A stretch of 64,000 nucleotides of DNA. Origin: Trebouxia sp. TZW2008. Its lineage: Eukaryota; Chlorophyta; Trebouxiophyceae; Trebouxiales; Trebouxiaceae. The DNA lies in assembly GCA_002118135.1 (NCBI GenBank), contig BDIU01000208.1:40799-104798 (forward strand), written 5' to 3'. The position numbers and the translations under genes were made by a program. Shown one piece after another: positions 10,809-23,051 of the stretch; the first letter of the stretch is position 1; every line of letters starts with the position of its first letter. Under the pieces are notes generated by a model. It was not told where the DNA came from, made no database searches, and worked only from the letters and a program-made list of their open reading frames with translations.

Positions 10809-13800
10809 TTATGGCCTTGGTGCCAGCATGGTCTCTGGCCTGACCCATTCATCAAACTCCTGAGCTGTGACAATGCCCAAGCTCATGGCAGCCTCCTTGA
10901 GAGTCGTGCCCTCCTTATGCGCCTTCTTGGCTGTAGCTGCAGCCTTGTCATACCCAACCTTGTTGTTCAAGGCTGTCACAAGCATGAGGGACTCGTTCAG
11001 CAGCTGGTTGATGCGCCTTTCATTTGCCTTGATGCCAACCACACAGTTGCTGGTGAACGACGCTGAGGCGTCTGCTATGAGTCTGATGGACTGCAGCAGT
11101 GAGTTGACCAACATGGGCTTGAACACATTCAGCTCAAAGTGACCCTGCGAGCCTCCAATGGTCACACCCACATGGTTGCCCATGACATGGGCACACACCT
11201 GCACATTGGCACCTTCCTGTATTGCCACTTGTTCAGCGCTTGCAACATTGTCTAGGAGGTTGTGCAGCTGTCAAGGTTGTATCAGGTGAAGCTAGATTGA
11301 CGAGATAACGGCTGTACGGCTTGTTTGTTGCCACACCAACAGCTCAGGTGTGAGTTCCTGTACTGTTGCATGAGGATCACATGAGAGCCAAATATGGGTG
11401 CTCACAGCTCAGGCGGTGAGTACTTGTCATATCGTATGCAGAGCTCGTGAGAGGCAATGACGGGAGCATACCATTGTGAGGGCTTCACACTGTGTGGGGT
11501 TGACTTTGCCAGGCATGATACTGCTGCCAGGCTCGTTTTCTGGCAGATTCAGCTCTCCTAGACCACACCTTGGTCCACTTCCCAGCAGCCTGCACACACA
11601 AAGGATGCATCTATCCTTGACTCTACCTTTTTGGTGTTTTTGGCAAGCAGTAGCTGTGGAGTTTATGCACTGCAAACAGTAACATCCTGAACACTTGACA
11701 CAGTCAGCAAACAAAGATATCAAATGCATGTCTCTAACAACGCAAACAGCAAAGCTTGCTTGCCCTTGCTTCGTGAACTCAGTAAGAGGGCTCAGTGACA
11801 ACAGTGCCAGCTTTGCTGACTGCATGGCAATCTAATAAGTCCTCAGCTTTCACGCTTACATGACTGTGCACCAACACTTCATGGGCTTGCAGTGCAGCAT
11901 TGCAAACAGTCCAAACACACCCTTCGCTGCTATGTGGCATCACCTGATGTCATTGGCAATCTTATACAGGGATGCAGCAACAGTGTTGAGGGCTCCACTC
12001 ATCTCAACAACAGCATCATGAGCTGCAAGGGCCTCAAACTTGTTGGGAGCTGTCACGAAGGGCAGCCCTGTGTCATTGGCCACAGCAGCTGCCAGGGCTG
12101 TGTCAAAGCCCTTTTTGGAATTGAGACCTACAAAACATTCACCGTCATGACAAGCATGGGCACACATCAATGCATTATAACAAAGCTGTTGGGAGCTGTC
12201 ACAAACGGAAGGCCTGTGTCATTGGCTACAGCAGCTGTCAGTGCTGTGTCAGAGCCCTTTTTCGAGTTGAGACCTACAAAGCATTGACTGTCATGCTTGC
12301 TGTGAGCACACGCTGCTGCATGGCATACACTTGTTGCTGTATGCACCACGACAGCCAGGAATGTCAAATGTCAAAGCTGTCCATCTGTAAGCCAAGCTGA
12401 TGGCGGGGAAGCAATGCATCACACAGAAAAGTGTCCATGTTGAATCTGCTTTGCATAGCATCGCTTGCAGCGTAGCAAAGTACATACCTGTGCCAACAAA
12501 TGTGCCTCCTTGCGCAAGCTGGTACATCCTAGGCATTGCAGAAGTCATGAGCATGTCCACTCTGCTTTGCGTAAGAGTGCTTGCAGTGTGGCAAGGTACA
12601 GACCTGTGCCAACAGCAGTGCCTCCTTGTGCAAGCTGGTATAGCCTGGGCAAAGCATCCTTGATCCTTTTAAGGCCGTAGTCAACCTGTGTGGTATACCC
12701 ACTGAACTCCTGACCCAAGGTGAGAGGCGTTGCGTCCTGAGTGTGGGTGCGCCCAATCTTGATGATCTTGTCAAAAGCTTTTGCCTTGTCAGCCAAGGCG
12801 GCCTGCAGTTGTGCAGAGCAAACAAGACTGAGAAAATGGCAACCAAGCCTGAAGAACTGGGTTGCTGTAGAAGCTGATGTGCATGTAAGCGCTCAGCTGT
12901 ATCACGCATGCAGCTTTGGGCTGACTGGCAGTGGAGGCTGTGCACAGCAGTTCAAGGAAAGATAGGCTGGCACTGGGAATACATGCAAGCAAAGGTAACA
13001 CCGATGCACAAAGGTGGACAGAAGGGACAAATCATGATGCTGGCATAAGATTGCGTCCAGCAGACATTTGCAACTTGATGATAGGTGCATCCTCAAAGCC
13101 AAACTCGTTGACTAGATCTGTCAGTGTCACAAGCTCACATCTGAGCAATCAATTTGACTGTTTGAGTCTTAGTCTGCATTTCAGAATGGCAGACCTACAT
13201 GTAACGTTTCCAGGGATGGTAGTAGTCGTGAATGGACCTCTGTCACGGCGGCAATGTGCATCACCTACGGGCACAGCACAACAGTAGCTTATTTTCAGCC
13301 GCTGACGACACCCAGAAAACCTTGACTGAATGATCACAGATGGTGTGTGGGCATTGCCTGTGAGTGTGCAAAGGCAAATTTGGTGCTTGCACTTGTGTCA
13401 AACACTTTATTTCCTGAAAGGTGGTCACAGAAATGCCTTTGCTTTCGCTTGAGTTGGCAAGATATGTGAGCAAGGTGTAGCATGCCATACACAGTACCTG
13501 TGCTGCAATGCAGCACAAACAGACTTTTCTGTCCTCACATTTTACATTCTTGCTGGTAAGGCTTCATGACCCTGCTACATGCATATAGAAGCAGCAAACT
13601 GTTTCAGGGTTTAGGGGGCTAAGTTACCCTAAACCCTAACCCCAACCCAAAATGGATGGAGACTTGCCGTCGGGAATGTGTCATTTGAGCTCTGCCCCTT
13701 GTTGACATGGTCATTGGGATGTACTGATTTGTCTCCCAGCTTGCCACCTCGCAGCTCTATGGCTCTGTTGGCAATGACCTCATTGGCATTCATGTTGCTC

Positions 13801-14670
13801 TGTGTTCCACTGCCTGTCTGCCACACTACCAAGGGGAAATGATCTAGCAGCTTGCCTTCTGCAACCTCTGTTGCTGCAGCCATGACTGCTTTCCCAATCT
13901 CAGGGTCCAACATCTTCTGATCAATGTTGACCTGAATGCATACAATAGCTCTGGACAGAGCTCCTTTGGGGCAGTTCATTGCTTCTGTAGGTATTTACCA
14001 GGGCCGCAGAATCTCAATGACAAGCATGTAAACGCTTATGATGATGGTGCTATACATTGCTGCTTGCATTTCAAGCGACGAGGGGGCTGCTTGACAAGCA
14101 GAGCTCACGCTATCAGGTCACAGTGATGCAGCCAAAGTCAGGACTACCGGCAGGGGGTTTGCCTTTTTGGGTACCTCTGTAGCAGTGAATATCAAGTTGC
14201 ACATTCTTGCATAGGTGCTGTCTATAGCCGGTGCCATACCTTGGCAGCTGCCCTTTTCAGAATTCCAAAAGCTGTTATGACAGGCTCTGGCATGCGCTCT
14301 CTGGGACCACCTATTTTGAAATTCTGAAAGGAACGCTGGGTCTGAGCACCCCAGTACCTGCGGGCTCAAAGTGTCAGCCGTGCATGTACAAGGCAAGGGT
14401 GATCCCATGCAGTTTGTGCACAATCCTGTTTGCTTCAGACAAGTCAAGGTCAAAATAGTCTTACTTGTCAGCAGGCACTTCCAGAGGTCCAAAGGTGTCC
14501 CTCTCTGTTCTGGTGGAAAGACATCTGAAGAAGCCTACATGAGGGTGTGAACGATCAGTACACTCTCCAGCACAGATGCTAGGTGTTGGATGCAGGCGAG
14601 TATACAAGCAGCTTGTCTCACGAGTCATGGGTGCAAAATTGCCATCGAGACAGCATACCTGCGCTGCCAT
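10809..14670 (-). CDS. FUM1: Fumarate hydratase, class II
   Basis: Fumarase converts fumarate to malate in the TCA cycle. Exons, in reading order: 14465-14670, 14240-14357, 13668-13931, 13199-13264, 12604-12802, 11944-12127, 11472-11589 and 10809-11198. They join in phase to about 514 residues. Visible family motifs are [26 protein letters not shown] and the signature [11 protein letters not shown]. The stretch before [16 protein letters not shown] contains FRCLST, which suits a mitochondrial cleavage site; the exact N-terminus is the least certain part. The third intron has a GC donor (ACG/GCAAGT). The intron between 12604 and 12127 holds degenerate copies of both flanking exon ends. A telomere-like patch sits in the GC-AG intron. 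Everything catalytic is intact, so I expect an active enzyme. Confidence 0.93.
12030..12715 (-). repeat. Donor and acceptor junction duplications inside one fumarase intron
   Basis: The end of exon 12604-12802 with its donor is copied at about 12430-12560 (offset ~116 bases; encodes the variant motif [13 protein letters not shown]). The acceptor and start of exon 11944-12127 is copied at about 12180-12290 (offset ~146; [10 protein letters not shown]). The order along the gene is true donor, copied donor, copied acceptor, true acceptor. The acceptor copy runs into a stop soon after TAPNSF, so splicing to it would truncate the protein. Confidence 0.88.
13606..13651. repeat. Telomere-like motif pair in a fumarase intron
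   Basis: One agggtttaggggg block is followed after a short gap by ccctaaaccctaacccc, forming an inverted pair of plant-type TTTAGGG units. It is interstitial, not a chromosome end, because genes continue on both sides. Confidence 0.75.
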
Positions 14671-15282
14671 GCTGTTGTGAAGCCTGCAAGATAGACCGAT
14701 AGTACTGTAAAGACATCAGAGCGGCCCTGTTGCCCGATCCCATCGTGATAGTGATGCCTCGATCAACAGCTCAAAGGCGTGATGCAGTCGGTAGAGACGC
14801 CGATTAGGCCCAGATCGCCTCTGACATGCACTACTCGAAGTTGTTCGTCACGTCAGACCGCAGTCCGATGCCGACATAAACCGCTTGTTCCAAATGCTGA
14901 TGGCTGATGAGCTGGAGCACATGTGCATGCCAAATGCATGCATCTTGACATGTCCTCAAGTACAGCATTACATGCAGCGTTTGCATTGCACAGGACTCTG
15001 GCTGCTTGCACAGATGTGGGCATGTACTGGCCTTGGAACAGGGGTGGGGTTTGTCTTTTGCAAGACAATAACGAAATCGTTCAGTACTGAAATAGTCCAT
15101 GTCAGAACCTGATGAGGACTTTGTTGGCCGCAGAATTGACGAAGGCGCACTTGGGCATTAAAGTTGCTGTAGTACCGATTGTCGTTGAAAACAGAATGCA
15201 AGCAGGAGCCCCATTCACGCTCTGCTGCCAAAGCCAAACTCCAATGCGTTCACTCAAAAGCGCTGCATGTTGAGGGTGCTGA
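14671..15282. other. Intergenic stretch, no gene supported
   Basis: Lies between the 5' end of fumarase and the 3' end of the FAM32A-like gene, both on the minus strand. It should hold the fumarase promoter and the FAM32A-like 3' UTR. An open minus-strand frame at 14968-15237 shows no family I recognise. Confidence 0.5.
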
Positions 15283-15706
15283 TCACCCTGGTCCAACTTT
15301 TGGAATGTCATGGTGTTCGCTCAGGCTTGCCAAGTGAGCATTGAATTCAGCAACTCTCTCACGATGTGATTTGAGAGCCATCTTTTTGGTCTTTTCTGCT
15401 GCACGTTTCGCTTGTATCTCATCATATTTGCGCTCTGCTGCTGTGCGCTTGTCTGCTTGTTCTGATTGCGGCTGCAATGGCTGTCCCTCAAGATTGCCAT
15501 CAATCTGCGTTCACAGGACAAGCTTTGAGCATGCCTGGTAGTGTATATGTGCTCATGCAAGGGCAATTTACCTCCTGTTCAGCTGGGGCAGCATCTGGAT
15601 CTAGCACAGCAAGCGTGGTGGACTTTTTCTTCTTTTTCTTCTTGTCGATGCTGCCTTTCAGTGGCTCTCCACCTTTCAGCTTGAGCTTGCCACCAGTGAA
15701 AGACAT
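15283..15706 (-). CDS. FAM32A: FAM32A-like nuclear protein
   Basis: Exons 15572-15706 and 15283-15504 join in phase to about 118 residues. The N-terminus MSFTGGKLKLKGGEPLKG followed by a lysine run, and the C-terminal EFNAHLASLSEHHDIPKVGPG region, are the two conserved blocks of the FAM32A family, a small spliceosome-associated protein in animals. The middle is charged and Ala/Lys-rich, probably helical. The canonical GT-AG intron is 67 bases. The plant and algal role is inferred from family knowledge only. Confidence 0.9.
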
Positions 15707-15746
15707 TCTGAAGTGTATGTGAGCTAGATGTGATCAGAAGCCTCTC

Positions 15747-15951
15747 TTATCGCTCATATCTGGGGTCTGCCGCAATGTATTGGTATGCAAACACCAGGAC
15801 GACAATGCCGATTCCCAGCCAATTCTGCACCAGCCAGTAAAACTTGATCTGCACCGAGATTTGAAGACAGCAGAGGTCGCTTGCATCCAGGGCAACAGCC
15901 TAACTAGTTCTGCCGTACCGTGAACCAGCCAAGATCAAGGTCGTCAATCAT
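15747..15951 (-). CDS. Small single-pass membrane protein (44 residues)
   Basis: Exons 15919-15951 (starting MIDDLDLGWFT) and 15747-15848 join through a GT-AG intron of 70 bases. The second exon encodes a strongly hydrophobic helix (NWLGIGIVVLVFAYQYIA) and ends DPRYER then TAA. The acidic N-terminus, central helix and basic C-terminal tail look like a genuine micro-protein of an organelle or ER membrane. I do not recognise the family. The gene starts 251 bases from the divergent S13 gene, which suggests a shared promoter and steady expression. Confidence 0.68.
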
Positions 15952-16202
15952 ATCTGCGCAAACAGCCCGTTGCACTCAGTACACGTTCGAACTTCGCGAC
16001 ACTTGTACATACGCATCGATCATCGATTTTGCTGCATGCTCTGCATGCTGAATGCACGATAGGGTTTGATCTAGGTTTAGAAGTTGCAAAGGAATTTACA
16101 AGCCGCCCTGCGCACGGTCAAGCTCTCTTTCGACAGCGCCCAGCGATTGCAACAAACTAGTCGTGTAAGGTACGACCCGTGTGAAGGACACAAGCCGCAG
16201 CC
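15952..16202. promoter_or_regulatory. Divergent promoter region between micro-protein and S13
   Basis: 251 bases separate the two start codons. The sequence holds cgatcgat-like palindromic pieces near 16015-16025 but no motif I can name. Shared regulation is inferred from the spacing. Confidence 0.5.
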
Positions 16203-17179
16203 ATGGGTCGCATGCACAGCAGAGGCAAGGGTATGAGCTCTTCAGCTCTGCCCTACAAGAAATCTCCTCCCAGCTGGCTCAAGACTAGCAGCTCAGAGGT
16301 GAGCGTGCAGCTCACGGACTACACTCTGGCTTCAGCACGCTGTTGTGCACGTCATGACATGTTCGTGTCCCTGTCCACGAAACAAGCCGTATTGCAGGTC
16401 GAGGAGCTCATCGGCAAGTTTGCCAAGAAGGGCTCCACCCCTTCTCAGATTGGTGTCATGTTGAGGGACTCTCACGGCGTTCCCCAAGTCAATGGCATCA
16501 CAGGCAGCAAGGTCCTGCGTATCTTGAAAAAAGCAGGTAAGCTGTGAGACAAACCTGTGAAGGCCACCAATGGTTTTCACATCGCGTGCAGAACACGACG
16601 TGCTTCATGCAATGGCTCATGCCCTACCACAAGACATGAGCCATATGAAACACCCTACAGACATGGTTCCAGCAACAGTTGCATCAAACATAGCCCAGCA
16701 AAGTTTCCTGCAAGTTGTTTTACAACACATTGGTCTTGATTGCTTAACAGTGTTTTGAGCACTTGCGTGGCTTGTAGGTCTAGCACCTGCCATCCCAGAG
16801 GACTTGTACTACATGATCAAGAAGGCTGTGGTCATGAGGAAGCACTTGGAGGTCAACCGCAAAGACAAGGACGGCAAGTTCCGCCTGATTCTTGTAGAGA
16901 GCAGAATCCACAGACTAGCTCGCTACTACAAGGTAAGTTAGATGAGCTGATTATGTTTTCTAGACGTAACTGTACGTGGTTTAACACGCTGGCTCATTGC
17001 TTCAACCATTGCACCTGTCAATGCCAGCTTCCTGCTGCTATCAGTGCACCTATACATGCTGGCTCGTTTCTTCAATAGAGTCATAATCTTTCAAAAGCTG
17101 TTTGTTGCTGCAGCGTGTGAAGAAGTTGGCGCCCAACTGGAAGTACGAGTCATCCACTGCCTCAGCTTTGGTGGCGTAG
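16203..17179 (+). CDS. RPS13: 40S ribosomal protein S13 (uS15)
   Basis: Exons 16203-16298, 16398-16536, 16778-16932 and 17114-17179 give exactly 151 residues, the usual eukaryotic length. It starts [10 protein letters not shown] and contains [13 protein letters not shown] and [10 protein letters not shown], all diagnostic. It binds 18S rRNA in the small subunit. All introns are GT-AG and the stop is TAG, which supports the standard genetic code. Confidence 0.98.
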
Positions 17180-18322
17180 GGTCTTTCGTGTTTGTTCAGG
17201 CTTGTAGTTGAGCATGTTGAATATATAGGCACAAAAGCTGTAACCACAAGCTTTGTTCACCCCATGTGCTCCTCTGTGGCCTCTGTGCACACATGACACA
17301 TGAGGAATATCTGGCTGAAGCCAGGCTGTTGTGGTTCACGCTGCGCAGCTCTGGTCGCTAGCTCTGCTTTTGGTGCAGCAGTGTGCACCATCCTGCACTT
17401 CTTCTGCGCTTGAGCATAAACGCATTGCAGCTTGGCTAGCTGTTTGGGGTTTGGCACTGCAAAGCTGCATTGATTTCATGTACAGGTAGGCTTGCACTTT
17501 ACCATCCGTGTGCACAGCTGCGAGTGCATGTATGCGCTCATGGTGTAATGTTCACGTCATGTTCTATTCCGTGTCAGTGCAGCTGCTTGTCTCTGCCAAT
17601 CATTCTGATGCATTCTTTGTGGCTATGACTGATGACACGTGCGGTGTAAAGGCTTTGGCTTGCTGTTGCATCAGTGACAGCTTTGCCAAGTGCCCTGACT
17701 GTTCACATGAAAGACAATAAAATACAGTAATTTGGGCAGTCGCAGGTCTGAATCTCATACACTGGCAAACACGTCTGCAGTAACAACATGCATTGTGCCA
17801 GATATGCAATACATTCATCAACAATGCATGAGGAGCGTGTTCATTGCGAAACAACGCCCAGATCTGCGATTGGCTGAAACACAACATGATCTTTGGACCA
17901 TCCAACGTGCTGACTCAACAAATTTTGCATGCCACCACACAAAGCACAAGCAAAAATGCGTGTGTGTCAAAATTGGCGGACTGTCATCTAGCTTATCATG
18001 AGAGCATCAAACACGGAAAGCCTCAGTTGCAGAACGATGAGTTGTCAACGCAAGATCCCTGCTGCATTCATCATGCACTTCAGCTGAATAAAGCGCATGA
18101 GATGACCTCAACAAGCAACATTGACTCAGATCGGGCGTGCAGGAGTACCCCCAAGAATGCAGCAGCAGCTGCCTGCGCCAAGTCTGCTATGCAGAATACT
18201 CTGCTGTCAACCCTGCAATGACATGCTCCTTTGTGCTTAGTCGCTCAGGGAGCGTGTGACTCACTCACAGGCTGTCCATCAGCAGCGTGCTGCACAGAAA
18301 AGTAAGGCTCCGGCGTGCCTTG
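17180..18322. other. Intergenic stretch between convergent gene ends, no gene seen
   Basis: About 1.1 kb between the end of the S13 gene and the end of the MgtE-like gene. It should hold both 3' UTRs. I found no recognisable protein, RNA gene or repeat array. Confidence 0.6.
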
Positions 18323-19899
18323 TCATCCAGCAGGTAACAGAATCTGGTTCAGATGATTCAACATGAGGTTGCAGGTGAAGCAAGTAATCGCCACTCCTGA
18401 TATGTCCATCAATACCTGCAATATCACAATATGCCTTGACATGCCAGATCCGACCTGGTGTATCGTGAGCCCATTCGTTCACCAGACTGAGAGACAAAAG
18501 GCATGTGCTATAGCAGCTGTGCACTGATTGAGAATGCAGCAACTTACCTGAACACTGGTGCCAGCATTTGCTGGATCAACACCAATTTTGGCTAGGCCAA
18601 AAGGCAGCAGTGTCCCTGTCAAAACTGAAGTCATGACTATCAAGAACAAAGAAAGGGATATGGCACAGGAGTTCTCAAAGCTGCCATCTGTAATGTACAC
18701 GCGGATGAAGCCACCCACTGCAACACAAAGGACACCGTCAGAATTAATGCAGACTCATTCCAGTCGACGATCCCTTTTGTCAACAACAGCAATGACAAAG
18801 GGCAAGGCCAGAGTGGTGTTGCAGATACACTCATGTGACCTTGAGTTTCGAAAAGTAAGGCCAATACCTGACAAGCCAGTGCCAAGTATCAATGCTATGA
18901 AGGCTTGTTGCCTGAGTGTCTTTCTGACTGAAGGCCATGTTGTTCTGATGGTGCCTGTCGCCTGCATGACAGCTGGCTTTCATGTTCATTTGAACATCTC
19001 ACATGCCCGTTCCTGAAGGCAAAGCATGCAACATGGAAGTGGAGCTGCTGTGAGATGGAAAAGTCTAGGCACTGATCTTGAGTGCAACATGTGCATGACA
19101 TGCTATTCTAGCAGAGTATTTCCAGGCATGCTTACCAGACCCCTGATGACCTTGATAGCTGACTGATTGCCAGCATTGCCGCCAGCTCCAACCAGCATAG
19201 TTAAGAACACTGTCACCACAAGGTGATCTTTCAGCAGCTGCTGATATTGCTCTAACACAAAGGATGAGGTGCTTTGCAAGACTAGCAGCCCAAGCAGCCA
19301 TCGCCTGCAGTATGTTCAAATCTGTGTCAGCTACCGTCTGGTGGCCTCTGTTGATGCATTCTGCACAAAGGAAGAGCAGTGATTGCGCACCCTCTGCTCC
19401 ACGCCTCACTATAAATGGTCATCTCGACTGGCGGCAATTGCAGGACATCACAAACTTCTGTATCTGGCAGTCCAGAATCGCAGAGTGCAGCTTGCTGCTC
19501 CTCATACAGGCGTGCTTGCTGCTCTTCATACAAGTCAGCTTGCTTTTCAGCATAGATTTCTGAAGACGTGACACCAAGACCTGCACAGTGTGGCTCTTCA
19601 GATCTAGCAACTTGTTAGCATCAATGAAATAGCAACCCAGCAGAGATCTACGCTGCAAGGACATCTTGGTAAGCGAAGCTACCTTCTTCTAACGCTGAAA
19701 GATGATGACTTGAAGCTGCACTTCGGTTCTTAGCAAGAAAGTTGAAGAGGTGACTATTTGGCACGTATACAAGATGCCGAGACTGCATATGCTGGCCAAG
19801 CTGACGGCATCGAGCACGAGGACGTTCTGTGGCGAACGCCCTGATCTGTATCTGGTTGCAGAAAGCGCAAGTCTGGATCTGTTGAGAGCTTAGGTGCAT
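18323..19899 (-). CDS. MgtE-type Mg2+ channel, membrane domain only, probably organellar
   Basis: Exons in reading order are 19683-19899, 19391-19580, 19136-19304, 18868-18961, 18548-18717 and 18323-18415. All phases agree and give 310 residues. The first ~70 residues are Arg/Ser/His-rich and resemble an organellar targeting peptide. A charged stretch with two YEEQQA units follows. The rest is the MgtE/SLC41 membrane domain: LVGAGGNAGNQSAIKVIRG is the family signature, and GVDPANAG keeps the pore Asp of MgtE. The cytosolic N and CBS domains that gate bacterial MgtE are absent, so regulation must differ. Bacterial proteins have about 450 residues. Chloroplast rather than mitochondrial location is only a guess. 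Confidence 0.87.
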
Positions 19900-20202
19900 G
19901 CTAGCCTAAAAGCAGCAGTCTGCAAGACTCATTACCAGCACCAACTACTGTAGTCTAGGGTCGGCTGTGCGGAGAACACAATACGTCGGCCGCTGCCCTC
20001 AAAGCTAGACACGCATCATTGCAAAGCAATGCAGAACAGCAACCCGTGGTCAACACAATTGAGCCCGCTTCGGGTTTCGGCCAACTTCCTCTTCACTACC
20101 TCAACTCCCAAGGATGACTACCAGACGTCCTCTTGATGTGTTCAAGATTCCGTCTTTGACTGCACTAGCTTGCCTTTGCCGCGAATCGGCAACGGCGCAA
20201 GC
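19900..20202. promoter_or_regulatory. Divergent promoter region between MgtE-like and desaturase genes
   Basis: 303 bases between two start codons pointing apart. No clear core-promoter motif was recognised; the role is inferred from position. Confidence 0.5.
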
Positions 20203-23051
20203 ATGGCGATCGACATCGCTGCACAGACAGCACCATGCAACGGCTGCATCACGCAGGGTCTGCATAAGCGCACAACGGAAAAGGCGACCGCATCGCCTGC
20301 CGCAATCTTCAGCCTAGCTGATGTAGCCAAGCACAGCACTCCGGCTGACTGTTTCATTATCGTACGCGGCAAAGTATATGATGTGACAGCATGGGTGCCG
20401 CAGCATCCCGGCGGCGTCCTCATATATGTCAGCGCAGGGAAAGACTGCACGCAGCTGTTCGATGCCTACCACCCCCTTTACGTCAGGTACCTTGTGCTGA
20501 CTTATACATCAAGTTGCATCAGCGCACAACGATCATGGCTGACAGTCTGTCTGGCTGTGCAGGGCTGTGATGGAAAAGTATTATGTTGGTGACGTCATAG
20601 CAGAAGCTGATGAAGTCATAGCAACGACGTATCAACAGCCTGCTGCACAGCAGCAATTCTATCCTGTGCTCAGGCAGCGAGTTGAGCGATACTTCAGGAA
20701 GAATGCAGTAAGTCTTGCAGTCTTGATAGCAATTATGTCGATGCTGAGGGCTGCTGCAGCACAAACTCAGTTGCCCGTGCCCTTGCTGATGTGTAGATCA
20801 GTCCAAGAGCCTCTGTGGAAATGTACATAAAGACAGCTCTGATACTGAGTGGCTTGGTGGGGTCCTTTTACGCTACCTTCTTCTGCTTTTCTGATTTCTG
20901 GGTAAGCTTACGTCCCCTTTGTGCCGCGACAAGCATGATGGCACTGGTGCAGTCCACTTCTGTTGAAGGGCCTCCTAACACTGCTTGCTCTGCAGGTCTC
21001 TGCTCTTAGTTCTGTTCTGCTCGGCATATGCATGGCGGAGGTAGGCGTCAGCATACAGCATGATGCTAATCACGGAGCATATTGTGGCAACTCAACGTTG
21101 GGATACATGCTGGGCACAACGCTAGACTTTGTTGGCGCATCATCGTTCATGTGGAAGCAGCAGCATGTAGTGGGGCATCACACCTACACCAATGTAGACG
21201 GTCTTGATCCGGACATCAGAGTGAAGGATCCAGATGTGCGCAGAGTGTCTCAGCACCAGCCATGGCAATCATATCAGGTAAAGCATCACCATTGCCTGCA
21301 AGACATGCAAGTTAAAGATCTTTTGCCTTGCAAGGTCGGGGTGCTACACAATCAGGCCACAAAAACTGTCCAAGGCATCAAAGTCAAACTGCTTTCTGTG
21401 CACACCATGGCCATGACCACGCCTCAGCTCAATAAGTTCACAGTTTCTGTAGCAGCAGCGAATTCAGCATCTGTCAGAGTGTATATGTATGAGCATACGT
21501 ACATCGACAGCATGATAAGGCAGTATCACATACTTGCTGCTATCTGCTGCAACCAAAAGCAGAAGTGAACCCAGCATCAAAGTCAGTGGTAGTGCTGTCC
21601 TGTTGCAGGCATACCAGCACATCTATCTGGCACTCTTGTATGGTCTGCTTGCCATCAAGAGCGTCCTGCTAGATGACTTTCAGTCCATCTTCACAGGCAG
21701 CATAGGTCCAGTCAGCATAAGTAAGCTGACTCAGCAGGAAAAGGCAATCTTCTGGGGAGGCAAACTGCTGTGGCTAGCGTACTTCATCATGCTGCCCTCA
21801 GTGTACAGTCACCACAGCTGGGGTGCTCTGGCCGCTCTGTGGCTTCTTTCAGAAGCAGTGACAGGCTGGATTCTGGCATTCATGTTCCAGGTAATTCACT
21901 CAGACCCGTGCTTGATGCTGCTGCTAGTAATCGCTTGCTGCATATGATCACATGTGCGTTGATAATGTGACATTGCATGACTTTGCAGTCACGGTCCTCA
22001 GCAGCCGCATACAGCGCTGCTGATAATAGCCAACTCAACGTTGGCTGAACATGACATTGCCTGTCTTGCACAACTGCACAGTCAGGAGCAGCAGATGCAG
22101 GCATCAATCATGTGCATGAGAAAAGGTGAAACATCTAAAATATGGAAATAGATTTACTCTTTTTATGCATGTTCTGCTGGATTGTAGGTGGCTCATGTAA
22201 CACCTGATGTAGCATTCCTGCAACAGAAGGATGGTGTGCTGGCGCATGACTGGGCTGCTGCACAAGTTGCTACCACAGCTGACTTTGCACATGGCTCCTT
22301 CTTCTGGACACACTTCTCAGGAGGCCTCAACTACCAGGTCAGCTCAACACAACATAAGCCACGACCATTCTGTATGATGGCATTCTCTTTGGGCAATGCA
22401 GCAAACTCAGTGTTGCGGCAAACCAAAGCACAAGTGTAGCTTGAAAGGGTCCAGCTATGTCAACCAGCACAACACAGGATGTCAGCTAATGGTGGTGCAG
22501 CTGGCATGCCAAAGAAGCCTGCATGTCCACATGAGTATTGACTGGGAAGCCAGTTCATAACAAAATTGCTGCAAAGAGACTTCTCCGATGTGTGTATGTA
22601 TATGCCTGCAGGTTGTTCACCATCTGTTTCCTGGCATTTGCCACACTCACTATCCTGCCATTGCTCCCATTGTACTGGACACCTGCAAGGAGTTTGGCGT
22701 CCCGTACAAAGTGTACCCCAGCGTAAGAGCTTGTCACCCTGTCTGCACATGCTTCTTGACGATATGTGTCAGATACATAGCATGACCTACTTCTGCATGA
22801 GTGGTGTCATACTTCTGCTAATGTTCCAGCATTCACTTGCGGCACAGCGTTACTAAGCAACTGCTCAACACAGAGGAGCGTGAGTGATGCATGCAATGTA
22901 GTGCAATATGCATTTGCAGCTGGCATTGCTGACAAGCAGCTTGTGTGTATTGCAGTTCTGGAGTGCCTTGTATGCGCATTTCAAGCACCTGCGGGACATG
23001 GGTCAGCAGGGACTGACAATGACAATGCCATCGCTGGCCACTGTGGGATAA
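20203..23051 (+). CDS. Front-end acyl-lipid desaturase, delta-5-like, cytochrome b5 fusion
   Basis: Eight exons (20203-20486, 20563-20707, 20797-20901, 20996-21277, 21609-21890, 22188-22337, 22612-22722, 22956-23051) join in phase to 484 residues. The N-terminal cytochrome b5 domain has the heme motif HPGG (WVPQHPGG). The desaturase domain has the three histidine boxes HDANH, HVVGHH and QVVHH, where Gln at the start of the third box marks front-end desaturases. The text is very close to my recollection of the Lobosphaera incisa delta-5 desaturase, including FMWKQQHVVGHH and HLFPGICH, and similar in length (481). It would make arachidonic or eicosapentaenoic acid on ER lipids. Delta-5 versus delta-6 specificity cannot be proved from sequence alone. 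Confidence 0.93.

Noticed and set aside
14968..15237. A minus-strand open frame between fumarase and the FAM32A-like gene as a separate gene
   Set aside because: No family resemblance and no consistent splice context; it lies where a 3' UTR and promoter are expected.
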